A DNA stretch of 64,000 bases, from contig NC_085886.1 in the NCBI RefSeq assembly GCF_035222275.1, forward strand, positions 2,170,001 to 2,234,000, in the 5' to 3' direction. The translations under genes were made by a program, and so were the position numbers. This document shows, piece by piece, positions 43,985-56,266 of this stretch. The DNA is from Podospora bellae-mahoneyi. Lineage: Eukaryota > Ascomycota > Sordariomycetes > Sordariales > Podosporaceae. Below the pieces are notes generated by a model. That model did not search any database and was not told the origin of the DNA. It saw nothing but the letters and a program-made list of their open reading frames with translations. The first letter of the stretch is position 1, and every line of letters begins with the position of its first letter.

Positions 43985-44464
43985 TTTGGCGATTGTTTGC
44001 GGTGGTTAGTGAATTGGTCGAAGAGGTTTTGCGATGGTGACGGCGATGGTTGATTGATAGCGATTGGGAGTCTCCAAAAAAAAATTTGGACGGCTGGCTG
44101 CAATCGATTGTTGATCCATGCGCTCCGGGGGACCCCAGCACTCACTGTTGACGGGCAGCCCACAGGGTTCTCAACGGGTCCGTGCATCGAAATCCAGAAG
44201 GTGGGACAGTGAGGGGCACATCTTGGAAAATAGCGGTTAATTGAATTTCCGCTGATTCATGCCCCTCCAACCCTGAAGCCCCGGACAGTGTCTCGCCGTA
44301 GAATGCATCCACCGTGCCATGGCTGGTGTGGTGCCCTGCTGTGGCAGCCGTTTCCTGGGTTTCATCTATCGGGTCTCGAAAAAAAAAAAAAGAGGAGTGC
44401 CTTAGAAAAACGGCCACCGTGACTCACTGAGAGGGGGACGAGGCCAACACTTGCAATTGGGGGA
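43985..44464. promoter_or_regulatory. Divergent promoter between RPF1 and GRS1
   Basis: 480 bp separate the start codons of a ribosome-assembly gene and a tRNA-synthetase gene read in opposite directions. CCAAAAAAAAATTTGG at 44074-44089 contains AAAAATTT, close to the RRPE element of yeast ribosome-biogenesis promoters. GCGATGG occurs twice near 44030-44047 but does not match the PAC element (GCGATGAG). Shared growth control is an inference. Confidence 0.4.
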
Positions 44465-46729
44465 ATGAAGCCTCTTCTGTCCCTCATCCTCACCCGCCGC
44501 CTGTCTTCACCACTTGTTGCTGGCACTCCACTCCACTCCAACAACAACTATACATCTGTAGTAGCCCCTCTCCGTAGGCTTCACCGTCCACCCTTTGTCC
44601 CGTCTACCCCGCGCCTCAAGTTCCAGATACCGCAGACCAACAAAAAGAAGCCCGAAAAGATGTCGACAGATGCCACCACCCTCAAGGGCCAGCCCCTCGA
44701 CAGGGCCGCCCTCGACGCCATGCTGAGGCGGCGTCTCTTCTACACTCCCTCGTTCGAAATCTACGGCGGCGTCTCTGGCCTCTACGACTATGGCCCGCCG
44801 GGTTGCGCTCTCCAGGCCAATGTCATTGACCTCTGGCGCAAGCACTTTATCCTGGAGGAGGACATGCTCGAGGTGGACTGCACTGTCCTGACCCCTCACG
44901 ATGTTCTCAAGACCTCCGGCCACGTCGACAAGTTTGCCGACTGGATGTGCAAGGACCCCAAGAACGGCGAGATCCTCCGTGCCGACCACTTCGTCGAAGA
45001 CATCCTCGAGCAGCGGCTGAAGGGCGACAAGGAGGCCCGCGGCCTGAAGGTGGAGGAGAAGGAAGAGACAGACAAGAAGAAGGCGGCCAAGAAGAAGAAG
45101 AACAAGGGCGGTGTTGAGGCCGTCAGGCTTGACGATGCCGTGGTCAAGGAGTATGAGGAGATTCTGGCTCAGATTGACAATTACAACGGTGAGCAGCTGG
45201 GCGAGCTGATCAAGAAGCACGATCTCCGGAATCCCGCGACCGGCCTCCAGCCCACGCCTCCCGTCTCCTTCAACCTCATGTTCCAGACCTCAATTGGTCC
45301 CAGCAGCAACCTCCCCGGTTACCTGAGACCGGAGACGGCCCAGGGCCAGTTCCTCAACTTTGCCAAGCTCTTGGAGTTCAACACGGGCCAGATGCCGTTC
45401 GCCTCTGCCTCCATTGGCAAGTCTTACCGCAACGAAATCTCTCCCCGCGCCGGTCTCCTGCGTGTCCGCGAGTTCTTGATGGCCGAGATTGAGCACTTTG
45501 TCGACCCGGAAGGCCACAAGAAGCACGCCCGCTTCCACGAGGTGGCCGACGTCGAGCTTGCCTTTCTCGACCGCCACACTCAGCTCTCCGGGTCAACGGT
45601 CGTCAAGAAGCAGACGATCGGTCAGGCCGTCAAGGAGGGCCTCGTCGACAACGAGACCCTCGGCTACTTCCTCGCCCGCATCCTCCTCTTCCTCAAGAAG
45701 ATTGGCATCGACGAGAAGAAGATCCGCTTCCGCCAGCACATGGACAACGAGATGGCTCACTACGCCTGCGACTGCTGGGATGCTGAGCTTCACACTTCGG
45801 CCGGGTGGGTTGAGTGCGTTGGCTGTGCCGACCGCAGCGCGTACGACTTGTCCGTCCACGCCAAGAAGACTGGTGCGCCGCTTGTTGTGCGTCAGCGCCT
45901 GGAGGAGCCGATCACTATTGAGGAGTGGGATATTGCGATTGACAAGAAGAACTTTGGTCCATTTTACAAGAAGGACGGCAAGACGATTGAGAATGCTCTC
46001 CTGGCCACCACCCAGGAGCAGCGTGGCGAGCTTGTGAAGCAGCTGGAGGAGAACGGCAAGGTTGTGATTGACGTGCCTGGTGTGAACGACGGCAAGGTGG
46101 AGGTTAGCAAGGACTTGCTGGCTATCAAGTGGGTGAAGCGTGTTGAGAACGTTAGGGAGTACACCCCCAACGTGATTGAGCCTTCGTTTGGTATCGGCCG
46201 TATTCTGTACTCTCTTATGGAGCACAACTACTGGACCAGAGCCAGTGAGGGTGGTGATGAGGCCCGTGGTGTAAGTTACCTTTTTAACAGTCCAGTCTGA
46301 GCTCGTGTAAAACTAACTCTGTAACATCAGGTCCTCTCTTTCCCTCCGGCTGTCGCCCCGACCAAGGTCCTCATCGTGCCTCTCTCCTCCAACAAGGACT
46401 TTACCCCCGAGGTCCGCAAGCTCTCCCAGAAGCTCAGGTCGGCCGGCGTGTCCAGCCGGATTGACGACTCGTCTGCCAGCATTGGCAAGCGGTACAGCAG
46501 AAATGATGAGCTGGGCACTCCGTTTGGTGTCACGGTTGATTTCCAGACTCTGAAGGATGGGACGGTGACGCTGAGAGAGCGGGACAGCACACGGCAGGTG
46601 AGGGCGGAGGAGGACAAGATTATTGCGGCGATCAAGGCGCTGGTGGAGGGGACCAAGACGTGGCAGGATGTGGAGGGGGAGTTGCCGATTTTTGAGGGGC
46701 AGCAGGAGGTTGAGGTTGTTGTGAGGTAG
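44465..46729 (+). CDS. GRS1: Glycyl-tRNA synthetase, probably cytosolic and mitochondrial
   Basis: Class II synthetase of 734 residues (longest form) that charges tRNA-Gly. Exons: 44465-46270 and 46331-46729. Family marks are LRRRLFYTPSFEIYGGVSGL at the catalytic domain start, GYLRPETAQGQFLNF, motif 2 RNEISPRAGLLRVREF (about residue 322), motif 3 PSFGIGRILY (about residue 572), and the anticodon-binding domain after the intron (VLIVPLSSNKDF). The first 65 residues are rich in Arg, Ser and Leu with no acidic residues (start MKPLLSLILTRRLSSPLVAG), a mitochondrial presequence by composition. A second in-frame ATG at 44660 (Met66, MSTDATT) sits in a good context (GAAAAGATG) and would give a cytosolic form. 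A Lys-rich insertion lies near residues 195-223. Confidence 0.96.
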
Positions 46730-46790
46730 GGGGTGGCTGAGGAAGAAAAATCGTAAAATAGTTTAAAGGGTTTGATAGTGGGGGGCGGTC

Positions 46791-46820
46791 AGCAAGCAAA
46801 GCAAAGCAAGCAAGCAAGCA
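46791..46820 (+). repeat. AAGC/AAAGC tetra- to pentanucleotide repeat
   Basis: About six units of GCAA(A), in the 3' flank of GRS1. Confidence 0.8.
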
Positions 46821-49129
46821 GGGTTAAATTAGCAGGGTGTTATAGAGATGGCTGTTGGACACTTTGGAATCTAGATGTTTGTTCTTCTACATTGCAGTAC
46901 CTGTTTGCTGGTGGTGTAATATGGGACTTGTCTATCTTGGCCTTGGGCCAGAACGGTACTACTAGTGGCAGCTTTTAGCTATTACTCGACATCGACATGG
47001 ACACCCAGATGACGTTGCCCGCAAGGAAGAAAGGGAAACAAGCAGAGGTCGAAGCTTTTGCTTTCGAGAGAGGCCGCCAACGGGGCGCTTGAAAAGTCTT
47101 GTTTGACAAGGAAACGATTCCCGATCAGCATGAAAAACATGTTTTCTGTTGCATATTCTTTTTCTCTCCCATGTCAAAGCCGGTTGTTTTGGCATTCCTC
47201 TCTTGTTCTTTTCCGCGACAGTTGAGTCGACCCCTTATCTCCACCGGGAGAGGGCATCGTTTCGGTGTTGATCACTTGATGGGAGGAGAGTTGTCAGTTT
47301 ACCCCTTCTTTTACAGGATGAGATTTCTCTCTTCCGATCCCTGTGGCGGGATGGCGGATGAGACGAGTCAACAATGGGCATGAGTCGTCGAGTTGCGGGA
47401 AAAGGTAGGTTCAGGTTTTGGAGGCGGCGGCTAATAAACCACTTGACTCGATGTGGGGAGGGAAGGGGTTGGTTATGCTGTTGTGATGTGCATTATTCTT
47501 TGCTTCTTCTTACTTGTTGAGCAGCTGGTTTCTCTATCAAAAAGGTCGTTTCTCCACTAGGGCTGGACAGCCTGTAGCATAGCATGACATTTACAATTCA
47601 CTTTGGATGGTATGTATCTAGCTAACAGTGTCCGTTAGGTGGGTGCTCGAATCATAAACACATACCGATGATGCTTCCCCTGCCTGGGCTATGATCACCA
47701 CCAAGAGCGTAGGAGGATCCTGAAACGGCGCATACCTTTTTCGCTCAGGCAAAATGCAACGCTGCCACTGGGCCCCGCGATGATGAGAGAGCTTCTGTTC
47801 AAGATAAAGGACAGAACCCTTGCCAAGCCGGGCCTTGCATCGTTTCCAACGGCGGCCAGGGGGGAAGTGCAGCAGATCCTCGAGAAATGGGGTGACTTTG
47901 CTTTGTGATCTGCAAGAGGTTCCCAATTAGGCGCTTAGTTTTTTTCTGTTTCTGTGATGGATGAGGTTTATGTGTGTGTGTGTGTGATGTCTTCAAGGCG
48001 GTTGTTGGTTCACCAACAACAGGCCTGAGTGATATCCGCGTTGAATCTGCCGCTGAAAGGCGGGGGGGGGGGAAAGGAGGTCCCGGAGAAGTTACACATG
48101 GTTGAAAAAAAATAAAAGGCTCCAACCTGGCTTGAGTGGGTTGCTTGGGCCGGTGGCCAGGAGGGAGGACGGGGACCTCCTGAGCTGGGATATAGGTTGT
48201 AAGAAGGTAAGGTTGGCGGAGGAGGGGGGGGGAACCTGACCTAGGTAGGGCTGCGGCGGGTGAGGTTCTTTCGACGACCCCAAGGCACAGTAGATCGAAT
48301 ATACCGGACGTAGGTGTAAAATCTTACCAACTGCATGCTCAGCTTTCTCGGTTATATCCGGCATCAAGACCGATAGATATCATGCCGCCGGCGCGACTTG
48401 CAGATATATAGCGTACCTATTTTGGGGAAGAGGTTCTTCAGCAACTGACGGGCTGCTGGGTGAGGTGAAGGGGCCGTGTCTCCATTGTTCCAAAGTCTCA
48501 AACATGCAAGCCCGCCATGTGTGTGTGGTGCTCCGAGTGGGAATCGCGCCTAGGGTGGCCAATCCTTTGCGGTCGGGTGCCCCTCAATGTCTCGAAGGGC
48601 CGCCAGACCAGGGGCCCTGGGGATGGTCAGATAGCGCTGTACTTGTTTATTATGAAAGAGAAGACGTGTGAATAGAGGTACATGCCTAAGAGCTCTAGCG
48701 GCCGAATGGAGTTGGCTTTTTAGAATTGTGAGGGCGAGCGCACTTACCCCCCATGCTGCCACAGCGCGTGGTTCCACAGGCACACCCGACTCTCTATCGC
48801 ACCGTACCTTACCACCACACCTACCGACCTTTGTCTCTTTCATCTCGTCTGCTGCGACTCCAACTTTGTGAACACGATCCCAGGATCTTTTTTTTGCCCC
48901 TTCCCACCTGGTTCCCCCCGTTGTATCGCACGCAGCATTACTGCTGGGAGCCTTGCCCGAGGAAGCTTTACCGAGTGATCGCCTGGGGGAAGAAGAACAA
49001 CATCTCGTCACTTACCTCCGCTACCTACTCACTAGCCACCTCAGTGCACGCCCACCCGAAATATACGGCACGGCGCCAGCACAGAACCTCGCCGACTGAC
49101 TGACCGACTGACCGCCCATCCGTCACCTA

Positions 49130-49150
49130 GGACTTGGACTTGGACTTGGA
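49130..49150 (+). repeat. GGACTT hexanucleotide repeat
   Basis: Three and a half GGACTT units upstream of CLA4, preceded at 49094-49112 by GACTGACTGACC-like repeats. Confidence 0.8.
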
Positions 49151-49518
49151 CTCGGACGTGGATATCTCCACGTTTTCCAGCGAGAGAATCCCAGCCAACA
49201 ACGTCTAGCAAGCAAGCAAGCGACTGCTGTGGACGTCGCAAGTTGTATCCTCTGGGCTGCTTGGCAATCGAATACACCCTTCGGCCTCGCGCTGCGCGGT
49301 GCTGCAGTTGCTGCTGCCGGTGGAAGTTGTCTCTCATCTTCATTGCGAAGCATCACGGGCCGTGTTTCGTTGACATTGGTAAGTCCGCACTGTCTTTTTT
49401 TCCTCCTGTCTCGACTAGGTTGTTGCCAGCGCCCAGCCTTGCCCCCTTTTCCTACCCTTCCTGACCGTTGGCGATTGCTAAAGAGACCCTGCCTTCAGCC
49501 AACGCAAGCCTACATTAA

Positions 49519-49566
49519 CTTTGACGACGACTTTGACGACGACTTTGACGACGACTTTGACGACGA
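49519..49566 (+). repeat. 12-nt tandem repeat, four copies (CTTTGACGACGA)
   Basis: Four perfect copies end about 40 nt before the CLA4 start codon, so the repeat is probably in the mRNA leader. On the opposite strand it would read as Arg/Gln/Ser-rich, but no gene is supported there. Confidence 0.9.
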
Positions 49567-49608
49567 CTCCTGCTTCGAGTCGCTGTGATAATATTCATCG
49601 ACGACGAC

Positions 49609-52602
49609 ATGGCGATGCACAACAGGTATGCATGTTCCACGACGCCACCGCTCATCTGTCCCCCTTTTCTAATCACGGCTCCTCTGCCTGCTGGTGGGTG
49701 AGCTGTCCAGGCCCCCGGGCGCGGACACCACACTGTCCACTGTCCACTGTGAGCCACAAGGGCCGGGGTTGCATGGGTGGGAAGCACGTCGGGATCATCT
49801 TGTTGCGCTGCCGTTCCCCAGAGAAACACCCTATTAGCGGTGGAGCTTGCGACCTGACCCCGCTGGGCCTGTCCGCTTGCTGGCTCCCTGCTCGCCATGG
49901 ACTCCATCGCCTGTTTTCTTTAATATTAAAAGACCCCGCCAGGGGGGAGGACAAGCAAGCTGATGTTTTTCTCCTATATAGTGTTTACGCGAACGGGCAG
50001 TTCATGAACCCAGGGCCTGCCCCCAAACCTCCGTCAGAGAAGCCTCGCCTGGGCCTGATGCCGAATGTCAACCTCCCTGGGTCTATGAGTTCCATGAGCC
50101 TGAACTCCCCCGTCCCGAGCAACTACAGCGGATCGACCATAGCTCTCCCCATCTCCCGACAAGGATCCAACACCATGGAAGGCGCCGGAGGACTCGCCAT
50201 CATCAAGCAGGGCCCTGTTGGCCTTCCCAGCAAGAACCCTTTCCAGCAGTGGAAGCAGCGATACCTGATCCTGCGCAAGGACATTCTGGACTTCCACAAG
50301 AACGAGAACGGCAAGCAGCTCTACAAGATTCAACTATCCGATGTTGTAAGTGTTGGCCGAGTCGAAGACGACAACGGCGACCCCGTCTTCGAGATCAAGC
50401 GGCACTTGACCAACCAGTACGTCGGGCCGCCAGGCGACGACGATGGAAATGGCATGAGATCACTGCGTGTCTGCGTCAAGAGTGACGATGATTTGTACGA
50501 ATGGATCGACTGCATCTACGCCCGCTGCCCCGGCGGCGTCAGCAACCCTACCAACTTCTCACACGCCGTACACGTCGGCTTCAACCCTCACACCGGCCAG
50601 TTCACCGGGCTTCCGGAAGAATGGACCCGACTACTCAACTCGTCAGCCATCACCAAGGAGGATGTCGAGAGAAACCCCCAGGCCGTGTTTGAGGTCCTAG
50701 ACTTCTACTCCGACTTGGCCAAGCGCGCCGAGAACCCCGAAGAGTACCCTACACCCATCCAACAGACGCCTTCCCCGAACATGATGCAGAATGATCAGTT
50801 TGGCTATCCCAGCAGCGGGAGCTCGATCGCGCCGCCGAGACAGACCAAGCCCATCCAACCACAGCGTAGCCCCGCATCCTACTCGACGACTCCGAACGCG
50901 CAAATGCGACCGAACGAGCCGCAGCAACCCCCCATGCAGCAACTCCAGAACGTGTCACCAAATTACATCTCGGCCGATCGCATGCGGGAAGAACAACGAT
51001 ACAGAGAATTGGAACGACAACGAGAACAGTTGAGAGAAAGGGAGGAACAGGCTCGCCGGGAGCAGGAGGCTTATAATGCGTCGCTTCCCAAGACCAAGGT
51101 TCCTCTGGCGCAGCAAGAAATCGGTGGCGGCTACGGCGCGCCACCGGCCACCGATAGATTCAACCCATCCCGGGCTGCCCCCAAGGCTCCAGGACAGGGA
51201 CAGGCCCTCAAGTCACAGAGACCAGCCCCGCCTCCACCAAGCAGCTCTGCTTCTCGCCCTCCCATGCAACAGCAGCCCAGCTCTGGCCAAATCCCGTCCG
51301 GCCAACAAAGATTACCACCACGGCCTGATCAGGCTCAACCTTCGCGTTACCAGAATGGCTCGGCGGCTGCCACACGGCAACCACAACCTCAACCTCAGGC
51401 TTCTCGCCTGCCCGCCCCCGTGAAGCCCCTCAATGTTGCCAAGCCAAACAATGATGCCGTCAAGGCTGCCGAGGCCGCCCTGACAGCTAAGCCTCCCGCG
51501 ACAGAGCGCAAGCAGGATGTTCGCATGTCGACCATGTCTGAAAATGAGGTTATGGCCAAGTTGAGGGAAGTTGTGTCCAAGCACGATCCCAACCAGCTGT
51601 ATTCCAAGCAAAAGAAGATTGGCCAGGGTGCGTCCGGGTCCGTCTACGTGGCCAAGATCATCTCGCAACGACCAGGCGCTCCGCAGGTGTCGCAGCTCAA
51701 GGCCCGCGGCGGTAGCGACCGTGTCGCTATCAAGCAGATGGATCTGGCTCACCAGCCCCGCAAGGAGTTGATTGTGAACGAGATTCTGGTCATGAAGGAG
51801 AACAAGCACGCCAACATTGTCAACTACCTGGATGCCTTCCTTATGGATAACGACAAGGAGCTCTGGGTGGTGATGGAGTACATGGAGGGTGGTGCGTTGA
51901 CGGATGTTATTGAGAACAACCCTGTTATTACGGAGGAGCAGATTTCTACCATCTGCCTTGAGGTATGTTGACTGATTGGGGAGCATGGAGGGACGGATGA
52001 GTGCTAACATGGGATACAGACATGCCAAGGTTTGGATCATTTGCATGCTCAAAACATCATTCACCGCGACATCAAGTCTGACAATGTCCTTTTGGACGCT
52101 CGGGGTAACGTCAAGATTAGTATGTTTTTTTTCTTCTTTCTTTTTCAGTGCTCTTTGTCAGTCAAAGCAATTATGTGCTAACTTTTGTCCAGCTGATTTC
52201 GGCTTCTGCGCCAAGCTCACCGAGACCAAGTCCAAGCGAGCAACTATGGTCGGGACGCCTTACTGGATGGCGCCCGAGGTGGTGAAGCAAAAGGAGTACG
52301 GGCCCAAGGTGGATATTTGGTCGCTGGGCATCATGGCGATTGAAATGATTGAGAGCGAGCCGCCTTATCTGAACGAGGAGCCGCTCAAGGCGCTGTATCT
52401 GATTGCGACGAACGGGACGCCGAGGCTGAAGAAGCCGGAGAAGCTGAGCAAGGAGCTTAAGGCCTTCCTGTCAGTATGCCTGTGTGTTGACGTCATGAGC
52501 AGGGCGTCGGCGCAGGAGCTGCTGAATCATGACTTTTTGAAGCATGGATGCCCGCTGGCGAGTCTGAGCGAGCTGTTGGCCTTTAAGAGGGTGGCGAAAT
52601 GA
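49609..52602 (+). CDS. CLA4: p21-activated kinase Cla4 (PH-CRIB-kinase)
   Basis: Ser/Thr kinase of 835 residues that acts downstream of Cdc42/Rac in polarity, septation and hyphal growth at the cell cortex. Exons: 49609-49625, 49982-51962, 52020-52119 and 52193-52602. The first exon is only 17 nt (MAMHNS, last codon split), and the join reads [21 protein letters not shown] domain (about residues 75-185; [16 protein letters not shown]) marks Cla4 rather than Ste20. The CRIB motif follows ([19 protein letters not shown], about 190-210), then a long Pro/Gln-rich linker, and the kinase domain from about 545. Kinase residues: [13 protein letters not shown], catalytic Lys in [23 protein letters not shown] and the activation loop [17 protein letters not shown] at 50004 would also keep all domains if the first intron model is wrong. 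Confidence 0.94.
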
Positions 52603-55600
52603 GTCAATCATGAAATAAGGAAGGGAAGGGTGGGTATTGTTTGTTCAGAGGGAGGATGGGTTAATTAGGAAGGGGGTAATTGGATGTCTTGTTGTCTTTT
52701 TGAGGCTTGGACGTGTGAGGAGAGCGAGATATGGTTTTTTTAATAAGCGGGAATAGGGATGGATGGAAATGGAAAGGGGCCTTTTCGTGGAGGGATATAG
52801 AAAGGTCTTTGTTTTGGTGGTGGGGAGGAAGGCGGGCGAATGAGGGAAAATGTGATGTTATAGAAAAGTCGAGGCATATGTTTAGTGATTGAGGAAAGAT
52901 AGTGAGCGGAAGAGATATGGAGGGACTTGAGTGAGCGAGTGTTGTAGGAGGATAGCTAAAGATATTGTGTTGCTGTTGTGTGTGTGTGTGTGCTGTTGTG
53001 TGTGTATGTGTAGGAAGGATTGATTCGATGGGTGGAAGTTGGGTGATTATGATGGGTGTTTTTGACTTTGTTGTTTTTTTTCTTCTGAGCGAAAAGAGGA
53101 TATTTATTTATTTATTCAATATTCACACACCGCCTATTCTGGACTCATGATTGTGAAGATTTATGTTGAGGTACTAGACTTTGGATCTGATGGTCAAGAT
53201 CATCTGATGTTCTCGTTCTGGTCAGGGTTTGGGGTGTTTTGTTTGGTCGAGTTGTGTTGTGCTCTCCTTTGACTGGGTAGACTTGTGGACTGGGGCCGGG
53301 GAGGGCGGGGGGAGGGGCATTTGGGAGGTCTAGATTTGTGCCTCGTTCGAGGGCGGGTGTTTCTGAGATATTCATATCGTAAGTTTATAAGGGGAGAATC
53401 CGGGGTAAGAATGACGGGAGGGAGGCGGGGGATTAAAGAGGCATTATGTGAATATGAAGGGACGCCCTCGTGGCGATCGAGGGGTTGGTTTCTTTGTATG
53501 GGAGGGGAAGGGTCGTGGTGTTTGCGTCAGTGAGAGGTATTTTACACGGGATAGCCGAAGATGCGTTGAAGGTTTTAGGAAATATTTCCGAGTATTGTTC
53601 TGAGTGTGTGCCGATTAGATTTGCCGGTTGAGAAGAGAGAAAATTGCTAGACCTTGAGTTTGTCTCTGCTAGAGTTTTATACTTGATAACGTTTGCCAAT
53701 GAGGTGTGTGAGATGGGGTGTCATGATTGGGTACGATCCCAGTTTTACATCAACAGGCATTAAGACGGACCAGACCATCTGTCTATACCAGTGTGTTGTG
53801 TATATGAGAGAGACTTTCCATTATCGTGAGATATCATTCTACATGCAGTCTACTTAGACCGGGCCATCTCCTCCGCGTCATATCTCCGTTTGTCTCTTTT
53901 CTGCTGCCAGATTGAGTTTTGGAGGTTAGAGTTTCCGGGGACCTAAGCGGTTAACAAAGAAGGGCCCCCCGTTTTTGCCCCTGAAGATTGTCAAAGAGTT
54001 GATTTTCCTATCGGGGTTTGTTCCTGTCCCCCTTCCTTGGCGGGGTCGAGATCTGCAAAAGAGGTCTTGGAAAGTATCCCGAGTTTGTGTCTTTTGTCTA
54101 CAAAGAAGACTGGTGGGGTGTGGGTATAGCAAAGGAAGGGACATAGGTATGATGTGGGCAAGCAGACGCGAATACAGAAAATCTGGGCGGCGTTTCAGAT
54201 TCTTCGAGTAGAATCTCTTCTGGAGGGTGATTGGTGGGGTTAGCTATGTAAGGTAGGAAGGGGAGAGGGAGGGGGGGGGTTAGTTGGGGAGCATGAATAT
54301 GGATTGGCGGGGATCTCTGTTGGAGGAGATTTATAGGAGAGATCCTAACCCCCATCGCTGGTGGAAGCTTTCGAGAAGGAGGGGAGCTAAGAGAGAGGGG
54401 AGCTAAGAGAGATGGGGTTATTAGGGTCTGGTGTGGATGAAGTGTGACGAAAATGGAAGATGTTGCAGAGGAGGGTCTCAGAGAGCTCGGAGAAAGGGGT
54501 CGGCAAGTTGAGTCAGGGGGTGGTGGTGTAATTCACTCTTATAGCAGAGAAGACAGACGGTCATGCACACGGGCCATATCGCCGACGGGCCACGCCATGG
54601 AGGGGCATGCGGTGGTCTTTAATGCTTCCTCCTTTGCGGACGTAAAAGTCGGACTATGCAAGGCAGGCGTGAGTGATAGTTTTACTCGTAGTCCCGATCG
54701 TCGCTCAAAATGCAAGCTGCAGGTCGGGAGGAAGGGTAAAAAAGACAACCTGCATACCGCCCGAAATAGGACGAGCTGAACCAGGGACGCCACGTCTTCG
54801 AGAACCACATCTTGAGAGAGAAGAGGATGATCTGATGGGTGGATGGATGGCATCCGAGGGCGGATAGACGGCCGCAAGTGCCAGTCCATACAAGGCGAGT
54901 GATGGGCATTTACTTAGGTCACCGTCCATGTCGGATTCAGGGGTGATGTTTGGTGGCACAGACTACATCCCCGCAGCAGGCTCTTGCTCCCCGCTGTGAA
55001 TATTCTGAGAGAAAGTGACGGGAGAAATGGAAGGAGGAGCCGAGAGTCACCATCACTAATTAGGATACTGTAAATGACAGCCTTGTGACAGCGTGACAAC
55101 TTCCAAGGTTCAAAGTGCGCAAGCCTTTGTCAGTTGTCAGTGCCCTTCCAACAAGTTCGAAGCCGGCTCCGGGGGGCTCACAGGGCTCACAGCGGTAACA
55201 AAGTGGACACGGTGTGGGCCTGCACAAAAAACCTGACGTCCGCCCAGTGGTCGAAAGCACCAGCTTTTGCAGCTAACCCCTAGTGTTTCATCTTTCCTCT
55301 TTCACTCCCGCCTGGTCATCTCAACCCCCCGAACATCGCTTTTTTTCTGGGCTGCCACCCCCCCACCGGCACTCAATCACTACTACAACCACGAACACCA
55401 CTACCACTCACTACTACTCTCTCTCAACCTCACCTCACCTCCTCCCTCCTCCACACGACTACAACGTCGGCTTCTCTTGGACGACAACGACGACGTTGAC
55501 GTCCTCCTCCCTCTCTCTCTCATCCCCCAGACTGCCACCTAATGACGCCTGTATATTGTTATTAGGTCTTCTTAACATTTACTTGCATACGCTGTAGTCC

Positions 55601-56266
55601 GCCTGCGAAAAAGAGCGGGAGCACCTAGCAAAGGGGTAGTCGGACCACAAAGGAGAGCCGTCCCGCCCTATCCCCAGGAAAGCCAAGCCGAAACGCGCGA
55701 ACGGGAGCAACCCTCAGCAGCAGCAGCATTTCTGCATTTCTGCATTTCTGCATTTCCATCCAAAAAGAGGTCAATCGAGTTTCTTGAACCACTCACCTCT
55801 CCCCTCCTCCCCTCGGCTCGACCTCAACCTCGAACTGAACCACCCCTCGACCCTCTTCTCTTTTCTCTCCTCTCATAGACAAAAAGGCCCCGGCCACACC
55901 AACGACGGCACTCCTCTTCGTCACATCGACCTTGTAATTGAGTTGCAGCTGCCAGCTTGCGACTTCGTATTTGACTCGACTTTGCTACCCTTCAGCGACG
56001 CTCCTTCGGCCCGGCCTTTGCCGTTAGTTCTCAATCCTCGCTTAATTGGATCCTCGCAGTGCGGTCTTCCGCCGTGCATTATTTTTTCCCCCCCCCCCAG
56101 GAGATCACCCTCTCAACAACCGACCGCGTTCTTCACGTCGTCGCACCGCTCTGGCAGTTTCGGGCCCGACGTTGTGACGCCATTGCCCCCAGGCCGGAAA
56201 AAAGGGAAAAAAATAAATAAATTCATACAAGTATCTGACGAGGGTCGGAATAAACGATAATCGATA
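52603..56266. other. Gene-free spacer and presumed leader of the Jsn1-type gene
   Basis: About 3.7 kb. The left part is G-rich on the + strand and contains a GT-rich stretch (52970-53012). The right part, from about 55250, is CT-rich like a fungal leader and includes GCATTTCT repeats (55726-55757) and a C-run near 56089-56098. Frames of up to about 158 codons in the CT-rich part lack domains. Confidence 0.5.
55726..55757 (+). repeat. 8-nt tandem repeat GCATTTCT, four copies
   Basis: Three perfect copies and one ending in C, preceded by a short CAG run, about 510 nt upstream of the Jsn1-type start codon. Confidence 0.9.

Larger units (their letters stand above)
46730..49608. other. Long spacer and presumed leader of CLA4
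   Basis: About 2.9 kb between GRS1 and CLA4. It contains an AAGC repeat (46791-46820), short GT and G runs near 47980 and 48063, a GGACTT repeat (49130-49150) and a 12-nt tandem repeat (49519-49566). No frame has a recognisable domain. The part nearest CLA4 is probably transcribed leader, but this is not proven. Confidence 0.5.

Noticed and set aside
48550-49011. 153-codon minus-strand frame upstream of CLA4
   Set aside because: It is Ser/Arg/Ala-rich with no domain and is probably leader or promoter DNA of CLA4.
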